Below, in pieces: positions 1-6,751 of a stretch of 28,272 nt of DNA. The translations under genes and the position numbers were made by a program. A model generated the notes under the pieces. The model did no database searches, was not told where the DNA came from, and was given only the letters and a program-made list of their open reading frames with translations. Within the stretch, counting starts at the first letter, position 1; each line of letters opens with the position of its first letter. The DNA comes from Methanocorpusculum sp. UBA424. GTDB lineage: Archaea > Halobacteriota > Methanomicrobia > Methanomicrobiales > Methanocorpusculaceae. The stretch lies in contig DAHC01000011.1 in the NCBI GenBank assembly GCA_002498375.1, positions 125,761-154,032 of the forward strand. The letters run 5' to 3'.

Positions 1-85
1 GCAAATCCTGTCGCCGCCCCAGCGGCTCCTTTCAGATAAAAAGAGTGTTTTTGATTATAGGGTACGTGCCCACGGGGGGCACGAC
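1..85. repeat. Left arm of 85-bp inverted repeat bracketing the CRISPR-Cas locus
   Basis: This stretch is the reverse complement of 9784-9868 with 80 of 85 positions matching by eye; mismatches are at 31, 32, 33, 35 and 74. It comprises 61 bp of non-CRISPR flank plus the truncated terminal repeat of array 1 (62-85). The matching ends exactly where the first spacer begins. It reaches the window edge, so it may continue to the left. Confidence 0.9.
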
Positions 86-1444
86 CGAGCAGGAAGCGAT
101 TCTGAAAGAGATCAAGGCAATTTCAATCCACGTGCCCACGGGGGGCACGACGCTTTTTTGTGGTGTCATGATTACTCCTTGCTATTTCAATCCACGTGCC
201 CACGGGGGGCACGACCGGCAGAGTGTTCTTAAGTGCGGTCCATTCTATTTCAATCCACGTGCCCACGGGGGGCACGACGTTCTGAACATTGCCGCTATCC
301 CATTCTTGTAAATTTCAATCCACGTGCCCACGGGGGGCACGACTCCAAGATTGCTGCATGATTATATGTATTTATGATTTCAATCCACGTGCCCACGGGG
401 GGCACGACTCTCATACGGCAAAGGATATTGGTTTCTATACCATTTCAATCCACGTGCCCACGGGGGGCACGACTCTCGGAGATGGTCATTCCCGGTATCG
501 ACATTGAATTTCAATCCACGTGCCCACGGGGGGCACGACTGTAAATGCGGATATCTGATCTGCAGACATCTATTTCAATCCACGTGCCCACGGGGGGCAC
601 GACTCGATACACGAATATCTGATACTATTATTGCAATTTCAATCCACGTGCCCACGGGGGGCACGACTTGAGGGATGTATAGCAACGAGTTGCATAATCA
701 TTTCAATCCACGTGCCCACGGGGGGCACGACTGTACTATATCCCGGATACCCATCATTCGGAATTTCAATCCACGTGCCCACGGGGGGCACGACTTATCC
801 CGCGATTGGTTTGGGAATGTATTCATATTTCAATCCACGTGCCCACGGGGGGCACGACGGAGTTTGATATCTGGTTTTCAGATAAGTATGGATTTCAATC
901 CACGTGCCCACGGGGGGCACGACTTGAGTTAACTGGGTTTGATGATAAACAACTCGATATTTCAATCCACGTGCCCACGGGGGGCACGACTTAAAAATAT
1001 AACCTCTGTGGTTATATCCGACATTTCAATCCACGTGCCCACGGGGGGCACGACTCAGTGCCACTCTTGAGGACAACCCCATTTTAATATTTCAATCCAC
1101 GTGCCCACGGGGGGCACGACAACATACACTATGTATATGACTGCTATGTATTGATTTCAATCCACGTGCCCACGGGGGGCACGACACGAGGTACGGGTTG
1201 TGTATGAAGGATCAAGAATTTCAATCCACGTGCCCACGGGGGGCACGACTTGATTTACAAGGGCTTATTATTGCAGAAGAATATATTTCAATCCACGTGC
1301 CCACGGGGGGCACGACATGGGTGTAGTTCGGCGAAAACAGATAGCGTTATTTCAATCCACGTGCCCACGGGGGGCACGACTTTACTCGTTGTGAAGGATA
1401 TATCGCCAACAAATTTCAATCCACGTGCCCACGGGGGGCACGAC
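62..1444 (-). CRISPR. CRISPR array 1, type I-C, 21 full repeats and 21 spacers
   Basis: Twenty-one apparently identical 32-bp repeats start at 120, 184, 247, 312, 377, 442, 508, 572, 636, 700, 763, 827, 892, 959, 1023, 1089, 1154, 1218, 1285, 1349 and 1413. A truncated repeat at 62-85 lacks the 12-nt ATTTCAATCCAC end. Spacers are 31-35 bp. In crRNA sense (minus strand) the repeat begins GTCGTGCC, forms a 7-bp stem CGTGCCC/GGGCACG with a 5-nt loop, and ends in the 11-nt tail TGGATTGAAAT, the type I-C handle left by Cas5c cleavage. The repeat end polarity, the degenerate repeat at the left and the AT-rich region at the right all put the leader on the cas2 side, so new spacers should enter near 1444. 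Confidence 0.98.
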
Positions 1445-1640
1445 TCTAACTCTAATATACTATAACTCCACCCATATAACTCTCTCCCTCCTACATCTGA
1501 AAAGTGTTCCATGCGCAAATCGAGGGTTTCCTTTGGAAAGACATCATACATTTTTCAGACCGAAAAACAAAACAAAAATCAGCGACATCGCGAACCTCCC
1601 TGAAAAACTCTGGGCACAACCCCTTCGCGAAAAAAAGAAT
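1445..1640 (-). promoter_or_regulatory. Leader and promoter of CRISPR array 1
   Basis: This AT-rich non-coding stretch lies between the 3' end of cas2 and the first repeat of array 1. Read on the minus strand it has two TATA-like boxes close to the array: TTATATGG at about 1472-1479 and TATAGTATATTA at about 1453-1464. It also carries two copies of AAAAATCAGCG (near 1575 and 1643, the second reaching the cas2 stop region) and two TCGCGAA motifs. Leader role is inferred from position and from the polarity of the repeats. I cannot tell from sequence which motif serves spacer integration. Confidence 0.75.
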
Positions 1641-1931
1641 CTAAAAAATCAGCGCATCATCCACATTCAAACCCGGCTTTGCTCCCACATGCTCAACATG
1701 ATCCCTGCCCTGCTTTCCTAAATTATAATATCTAACACTATCCGTCTCAGGATTAATAACCTCTCCTATCTTGTACTTCATCTCCATCAGCTGAACCGAA
1801 TCCACCACACACTCAAACACCGAGTTCTGCACCCTCACCCCAAAATTTTTACAAATCTTTGCGACCTGACGAAGCCGCCGTCTTCCCTCCGGCGTCTCCG
1901 TATTCACATCATACGTAACCAAAACAAACAT
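1641..1931 (-). CDS. cas2: CRISPR-associated endoribonuclease/nuclease Cas2
   Basis: This 96-residue protein has the Cas2 ferredoxin-like start MFVLVTYDVNTETPEGRRRL, with the conserved metal-binding Asp at residue 8 and the following Arg-rich helix, then the VQNSVFECVVD strand. Cas2 forms the structural core of the Cas1-Cas2 integrase that inserts new spacers at the leader end of the array; its own nuclease activity is not needed for integration in systems studied. It starts 3 bp after the cas1 stop, with a GGTGAG ribosome binding site inside the end of cas1, so the two are translationally linked. It is the last gene before the array 1 leader, which is transcribed in the same direction. Confidence 0.97.
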   Translation of the reverse strand: MFVLVTYDVNTETPEGRRRLRQVAKICKNFGVRVQNSVFECVVDSVQLMEMKYKIGEVINPETDSVRYYNLGKQGRDHVEHVGAKPGLNVDDALIF

Positions 1932-1934
1932 CTC

Positions 1935-2969
1935 TCACCTCACCACAAACGGCGGATACCCGTCGATATCTCCCCTGAGGAATCGTGCAAGAAGCATCGC
2001 CTGGGCATACGGCAAAAGACCGATAGGAATCTTCTCCTCCAGATACCCGTGCATCACCTCCTCTTTCTTCCGCTTCTGCCATGCCTGCAGAACGATTTTT
2101 CGTGCATCGTCAGTCAGTAAAACCGCTCCGTTCTCCTTCACCACGAAATCACCTGCCGTCACCACCCGATTATTCACGAGACTAAGCACAAACCGGTCCC
2201 CCAGATACGGACGAAACTCCTCCATCAGATCGAGAGCCAGACTCGGCCTTCCCGGGCGGAGCCTGTGTAAAAATCCCACCTGCGGATCAAGACCCACCGA
2301 CTCCAGAGCAGACGCACAATCGGCAGCGATCAGCGTATAGGAAAATGAAAGCAAAGCATTCACTCTATCCAGAGGCGGGCGCCTCGACCGGTTCTCAAAA
2401 GAAAACTCCGGTTCCGTCGACAAAATAAGATCATTGAAACTATCGAAATAATACTTCGACAAAATCCCCTCAAAGCCCCTCAGCTCATTCAGCGAACCGC
2501 ACGTTCCGGCTTTCATCTGAGCAATTCCTTCTGATAGACGTTTGAAATTCTGCTCGAACTCCCCAGACACCATATCCGGATAATCGCGTGAAAACCGTTG
2601 AAGGACCGTCCGGCAATTCATCAGTTTTCCAAGAATGCAGTATGACGCGATCTTTTTCGATGCTGCCTCATCATCCGAAACGGCATACTGACGTTTCCGG
2701 AGCAGCACATTTCCCGAAACCTTGCCGCCGACCCGTGCCATAAATTTTCCATAGGGCGAAACAAAACACAGTCCCACATCATTTTCCGTACATAGCGCCA
2801 TCATTCCGGGACTTGCCCCCATAAAACCAAAACAGACGACCCCCTCGAGATTATGGATCGGGACTCTGGCAAGTTCCTGATTTTCAACGGATACAACGAT
2901 ACTTTCCCCGTCCCGCGAAAGATAGGACTTGGGATTTGTCACATACAAAACATTACGTAGTTTTCTCAT
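1935..2969 (-). CDS. cas1: CRISPR integrase Cas1 (type I-C)
   Basis: Cas1 is the metal-dependent integrase that joins prespacers to the CRISPR leader-repeat boundary. The 344-residue length is normal for I-C Cas1. The N-terminal beta domain (about 1-90) is followed by the helical catalytic domain. The expected metal ligands are visible: Glu167 in RGFEGILSKYYF, His235 in GFLHRLRPGRPSLALD, and Asp247/Glu250-251 in the following helix. Its 5' end overlaps the 3' end of cas4 by 17 bp and its stop is 3 bp from cas2, so cas4-cas1-cas2 is one adaptation operon. Nothing looks broken. Confidence 0.98.
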   Translation of the reverse strand: MRKLRNVLYVTNPKSYLSRDGESIVVSVENQELARVPIHNLEGVVCFGFMGASPGMMALCTENDVGLCFVSPYGKFMARVGGKVSGNVLLRKRQYAVSDDEAASKKIASYCILGKLMNCRTVLQRFSRDYPDMVSGEFEQNFKRLSEGIAQMKAGTCGSLNELRGFEGILSKYYFDSFNDLILSTEPEFSFENRSRRPPLDRVNALLSFSYTLIAADCASALESVGLDPQVGFLHRLRPGRPSLALDLMEEFRPYLGDRFVLSLVNNRVVTAGDFVVKENGAVLLTDDARKIVLQAWQKRKKEEVMHGYLEEKIPIGLLPYAQAMLLARFLRGDIDGYPPFVVR

Positions 2970-3627
2970 GAGAATACCCCTGTATTACCGAATCAAGATA
3001 CCGGTCAACTGATTTTTTTCGAGAAGATATAGTTGGAACGCAAAGATCCCGGATCGAACAACTTGCACACTGCTTTTTCAGTTCAGCAGCGGGTGTGATC
3101 CCGTTTTCATACAGAGCATACATTTCCTGAATAAGCGAGACGACACGTTCCCGTAATTCTTCGTCAAAGATCACCTCCGTTCGATGCCGGGTTTTTCCGT
3201 AATACAGATAACCGGAAGGGATCATTGTCCCGTACATCTCTTCGAGGCACATCGCCTGACAGCAGAGCTGAACTTCGTCGCAGTCATCCTCCTTTTTCTT
3301 TCCCCGCTTGTATTCTATTGGAATAATTGTCCATGATCCGTCTCTGTTTGGAATGGTTACCCCCGATGATGACCGGTGAAACTCCACGACGTCGGCAATT
3401 CCGTAGATTTTCAGATTGTGGGATACAAGCGGGATACTGCGTGAAACAAGGATATCGCCTCTTGCCTCCATGAAAAAGGGATCGTCAGCATTGTCGTGCA
3501 TGAGTTTTCCCGAGAAGGTAAGTGCGTTTTCCGCCCAGAGCTGTTCTACGTGGATCAGTGCCCACTGACGCGGACAGAATGCAAAATGCTGGATCCCGCT
3601 TACCATGAGATAGTCGTCCGGGTTCAT
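2953..3627 (-). CDS. cas4: CRISPR exonuclease Cas4 (PAM-selecting prespacer trimming)
   Basis: Cas4 is a RecB-like Fe-S nuclease that, with Cas1-Cas2, trims prespacers and fixes PAM orientation in type I-C systems. With the start at 3627 (MNPDDYLMVSGIQHFAFCPR) it has 224 residues. The four cysteines for a 4Fe-4S cluster are Cys18, Cys187, Cys190 and Cys196; nuclease residues are His44, Asp79, Glu105 and Lys107 in the IEYKRGK motif. The reading frame stays open upstream to 3654, but that longer start would overlap the opposite-strand region and adds residues unlike Cas4. It is the first gene of the adaptation operon and diverges from cas3 across a 139-bp gap, which should hold both promoters. 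Confidence 0.95.
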   Translation of the reverse strand: MNPDDYLMVSGIQHFAFCPRQWALIHVEQLWAENALTFSGKLMHDNADDPFFMEARGDILVSRSIPLVSHNLKIYGIADVVEFHRSSSGVTIPNRDGSWTIIPIEYKRGKKKEDDCDEVQLCCQAMCLEEMYGTMIPSGYLYYGKTRHRTEVIFDEELRERVVSLIQEMYALYENGITPAAELKKQCASCSIRDLCVPTISSRKKSVDRYLDSVIQGYSHEKTT

Positions 3628-3766
3628 AGTTGATAATATAGGGTGGAAATACATGAAAGTATCCCGGGAATCATTTAAGAATGCCGTCCTATTTCAGATA
3701 CCGGCGTTTTTTTGCATAACTATTTCATCACTGCGATGCAAAAGAAGAACATTCGATACTGATCCA

Positions 3767-5986
3767 ATGACAGAATACTTTGCACGTTGTAATGAAGACA
3801 AAACAAAATATCAAACCCTTACCGATCATTTGACAAATGTATCCCTACTCGCAGGAACATATGCACAGACCTTTACTACGCGTGAAATGGGCGAAATCTG
3901 CGGTTTACTCCATGATATCGGCAAATACTCCGACGACTTTCAAAAACGCATCAGAGGAGAAAAGCTTCAGACGGACCACTCGACCGCCGGAGCAAAAACC
4001 GCCTATCTTCTTGCAGCAAAACAGCACGATCTGCATTCATCGCTTGCCTATCACCTCATGTCCTATGTGATTGCGGGACACCACGGCGGACTGCCTAATC
4101 GCGGAAACGCCAATGCATCGGGATTATTTCAGCGTCTCCAGAATTCTGACCCGGAATTATTTGCCGCATGGAAAACCGAGATCTCCCAATCGTTTCCGGA
4201 TCTCTCGGATTTTTTCATCACGCAAACCTTCATCCCGAAAGATCCATCAAAACTCGACCAGAATGAATTCGCTCTTTCGCTTTTTCTCTACACTCACTTC
4301 CTTTACTCCTGTCTGGTCGATGCGGACAGGACCGATGCTGCACAATGGGATGGATATGTAACGAAAGGATCCTATCCTACGCTCGAAGAATTCAATGGCA
4401 AACTCGATGCACGCATGGCAAAATTTCTGGTATCATCCGACCTTGACAAAATTCGAAACGACATCCTCACATCCTGCAACAAAGCAGCTGAAACAGAACC
4501 GGGAATCTTCACGCTCAACGTTCCGACAGGCGGAGGGAAAACGCTCTCCTCCCTCTCTTTCGCGCTGAAACATGCCGTAAAAAATAACCAGACCCGGATA
4601 ATTTACACCATCCCCTTCACTTCGATCATCGAACAAAATGCCAAAGTCTATGCTGATATTTTTGGTCGGAACAATATCGTTGAACACCACTCCAACTTCG
4701 TTCTTCCAACAGGGGTAAAAGTAGAACCTGACTCTCCGGATGGAGAAAACAAGAACCTCTCTCTAGCCACAGCAAACTGGGATGCCCCGCTGATCCTCAC
4801 CACGAATGTTCAGTTCTTTGAATCGCTCTTCACCTCTCACCCGTCACGGGCCAGAAAAGTCCACAACATCGCAAACAGTGTAATAATCTTAGATGAAGTC
4901 CAGGCCCTTCCAAATGAATTTCTCCGTCCATGCATCTATGCACTCTCTGAACTCGTGAAAAATTATCACTGCACCGTTGTTCTCTGCACAGCGACCCAGC
5001 CTGATTTCGTAGAGAACAAGGTTTTCCCGAATGGTACCTCGGTCAGGGACATCGTTCCAAACTACCAGGAACTGGCAAAGATAATGAAACGGGCAAAAGC
5101 CCACAACCTTGGTTATAAAACAATAGACGAAATCGCTTCCAGTCTCAAATCCGAACAGCAGGTCCTTTGTATCGTGAACACAAAAAAGCATGCAAAAGAT
5201 CTCTACGATCTGGTGAAAGAAGCGGGCGACACCCTGCATTTAAGCACAAACATGTGTCCGAAGCATCGAAAACAGGTCATCGAAACGATACGGAAAAAAC
5301 TCAAAAACAAAGAACCCTGCCGTGTCATCTCGACCCAGCTGATCGAGGCGGGAGTCGATATCGATTTCCCGGTCGTGTATCGTTCCTTGGCAGGAGTTGA
5401 TTCAATAACTCAGGCGGCAGGAAGATGCAATCGTGAAGGAAAACTCCCCTGCGGAAAAGTGTACATCTTCACTCCCGAACAAACATATTCCGGTGCCGGA
5501 TACGTAAAACAGACCGCAGAAATTTCCCACACGATCCAGACCGATGATTATCTTTCTCTGGATACAATTGCGAAATACTTCTCTAAATTATTCGATATCC
5601 GAAAAGAACAGCTCGACAACAAAGGAGTGCTGGACCTTTGCCGGCAGGGGATCACCACATCTGAAACAGCATTCCCCTTTGCCGACATTTCGGATAAATT
5701 CAAACTGATCTCCGACAGCGGATGTGCGGTGATCATTCCCTTCGACGATGAAGCGGAAAAACTCATCAAAAATTATTCTCCTGAATTCATCCGCAGTTTT
5801 ATCAGAAAGATCTCACCCTACTGTGTGAATGTGAGAAAAAAAGACCTTGATCACCTTCATGATGAGGGCGCATTAGAATTACTCGACAATAGCTTCGTTT
5901 ATTTGAAGAATCAAAGCCGATATTACGCCCGGGACACCGGTATCTATATTTCTGGAAAGCCTGATATGTTTGATTATATTCTCTAA
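3767..5986 (+). CDS. cas3: CRISPR helicase-nuclease Cas3 (type I-C, HD domain at N-terminus)
   Basis: Cas3 is recruited by the DNA-bound Cascade complex and unwinds and degrades the target. From ATG 3767 (MTEYFARCNEDKTKYQ) the protein has 739 residues, usual for I-C. HD nuclease domain, about 15-230: His21, His49-Asp50 (LLHDIGK), His71 and the AGHHGG pair at 105-106. SF2 helicase: Walker A NVPTGGGKT at 251-259, Walker B as DEVQ at 376-379, motif III CTATQP at 407-412, then QLIEAGVDIDF and QAAGRCNREG for motifs V and VI. The frame is open upstream to 3653, but those 38 residues show no family resemblance. It leads the interference operon cas3-cas5c-cas8c-cas7. Confidence 0.96.
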   Translation: MTEYFARCNEDKTKYQTLTDHLTNVSLLAGTYAQTFTTREMGEICGLLHDIGKYSDDFQKRIRGEKLQTDHSTAGAKTAYLLAAKQHDLHSSLAYHLMSYVIAGHHGGLPNRGNANASGLFQRLQNSDPELFAAWKTEISQSFPDLSDFFITQTFIPKDPSKLDQNEFALSLFLYTHFLYSCLVDADRTDAAQWDGYVTKGSYPTLEEFNGKLDARMAKFLVSSDLDKIRNDILTSCNKAAETEPGIFTLNVPTGGGKTLSSLSFALKHAVKNNQTRIIYTIPFTSIIEQNAKVYADIFGRNNIVEHHSNFVLPTGVKVEPDSPDGENKNLSLATANWDAPLILTTNVQFFESLFTSHPSRARKVHNIANSVIILDEVQALPNEFLRPCIYALSELVKNYHCTVVLCTATQPDFVENKVFPNGTSVRDIVPNYQELAKIMKRAKAHNLGYKTIDEIASSLKSEQQVLCIVNTKKHAKDLYDLVKEAGDTLHLSTNMCPKHRKQVIETIRKKLKNKEPCRVISTQLIEAGVDIDFPVVYRSLAGVDSITQAAGRCNREGKLPCGKVYIFTPEQTYSGAGYVKQTAEISHTIQTDDYLSLDTIAKYFSKLFDIRKEQLDNKGVLDLCRQGITTSETAFPFADISDKFKLISDSGCAVIIPFDDEAEKLIKNYSPEFIRSFIRKISPYCVNVRKKDLDHLHDEGALELLDNSFVYLKNQSRYYARDTGIYISGKPDMFDYIL

Positions 5987-5992
5987 TCCATG

Positions 5993-6002
5993 GATATAAA
6001 GG
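5993..6002 (+). promoter_or_regulatory. TATA-like box upstream of cas5c
   Basis: GATATAAAGG lies just after the cas3 stop. An archaeal start site about 25 bp downstream would fall near 6024, ahead of the 13-codon ORF at 6040 and the cas5c ribosome binding site. It could let cas5c-cas8c-cas7 be expressed apart from cas3. Sequence evidence only. Confidence 0.4.
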
Positions 6003-6039
6003 ATACATTTACATGCCAATAGCGTGAAGGAAACAACTA

Positions 6040-6081
6040 ATGAATAAATTTTATTTTTATTCTCTATTCTTAAGGAGGTGA
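6040..6081 (+). CDS. Possible 13-codon upstream ORF ahead of cas5c
   Basis: ATG at 6040 opens a 13-residue ORF, MNKFYFYSLFLRR, ending in TGA at 6079-6081. A GAAGGA motif at 6026-6031 sits 8 nt before the ATG, good Shine-Dalgarno spacing. The stop codon lies inside the GGAGGTGAT ribosome binding site of cas5c and only 4 nt before its apparent ATC start. A ribosome terminating here would be placed to reinitiate on cas5c. The peptide is rich in Phe and Tyr (5 of 13). It may be chance; no family is recognised. Confidence 0.35.
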   Translation: MNKFYFYSLFLRR

Positions 6082-6088
6082 TACTATC
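6072..6088 (+). promoter_or_regulatory. Strong ribosome binding site and ATC start of cas5c
   Basis: AAGGAGGTGAT at 6072-6082 is near-perfect complement to the 3' end of 16S rRNA. Five nucleotides after GGAGGTG comes ATC at 6086-6088, in frame with cas5c. An in-frame TAA at 6071-6073 closes the frame just upstream. No ATG, GTG or TTG exists in frame between that stop and ATG 6143, which lies 62 nt past the Shine-Dalgarno motif. The site therefore argues for initiation at the non-standard ATC codon. Confidence 0.65.
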
Positions 6089-6751
6089 TACGGAATTACA
6101 TTACGAGTATGGGGTGATTATGCATGTTTTACCCGGCCTGAAATGAAGGTCGAACGGGTAAGTTATGATGTCATCACCCCATCAGCAGCACGGGGAATTT
6201 TAGAGGCGATCCATTGGAAACCCGCCATCCGCTGGGTGATCGATGAGATTCAGGTCATGCAGCCGATCGCATTTTCCAATATCAGACGAAATGAAGTCTC
6301 CTCTATTATGAAAAGTCCGGGTCCTTTGATGAAAACTGTTTCTGAAAAAGGGTCTGCAGAACCCTTCTATCAAAACACCCAGAAGGACCGGCAGCAGCGG
6401 GCGACCCTGATGCTCAAAAATGTTGAGTACATTATCAAAGCTCACTTTGAAATGACAAAGAAAGCGGGCGATGATGACACGGAAGAGAAGCATTACAATA
6501 TATTTCTCCGACGGGCACGGAAAGGTCAGTGTCATCACCAGCCTTATTTTGGATGCAGAGAGTTTCCCGTTTCATTCGAATTGGTGGAAGAGCCGCTCTC
6601 CAAAACGCCTATTGACGAAGACCGGGATCTTGGGTGGATGCTCTACGACATTAATTTCAGCGATGATATGACGCCGAAATTTTTCCGTGCGCAGATGCAT
6701 AAAGGGATCATTACGATTCCCGAATCGTTTCACAAAGAGGTGAACGTATGA
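6086..6751 (+). CDS. cas5: Cas5c, crRNA-processing endoribonuclease and Cascade subunit
   Basis: In type I-C, Cas5c replaces Cas6: it cuts the repeat hairpin at its base and stays on the 11-nt crRNA handle. Read from ATC 6086 it has 221 residues and begins with the family's first beta strand, YGITLRVWGDYACFTRPEMK, followed by KVERVSYDV and a glycine-containing EKGS loop. Catalytic Lys135-His136 (EEKHYNI) match Lys116-His117 of the Bacillus halodurans enzyme; the site of its Tyr46 is His43 here (EAIHWKPA), a change I believe is not rare. Starting at ATG 6143 instead would delete the first 19 residues and the core strand. The stop overlaps cas8c as ATGA. Confidence 0.9.
   Translation: MYGITLRVWGDYACFTRPEMKVERVSYDVITPSAARGILEAIHWKPAIRWVIDEIQVMQPIAFSNIRRNEVSSIMKSPGPLMKTVSEKGSAEPFYQNTQKDRQQRATLMLKNVEYIIKAHFEMTKKAGDDDTEEKHYNIFLRRARKGQCHHQPYFGCREFPVSFELVEEPLSKTPIDEDRDLGWMLYDINFSDDMTPKFFRAQMHKGIITIPESFHKEVNV

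Noticed and set aside
45..994. Several overlapping ORFs of 60-90 codons within array 1
   Set aside because: They only translate the CRISPR repeat over and over (HVPTGGTT and PRAHGGHD patterns) and are artefacts of the array.
3653..3766. Upstream extension of cas3 by 38 codons
   Set aside because: The added residues do not resemble Cas3 and would fill the divergent promoter region; MTEYFARCN fits the family start.
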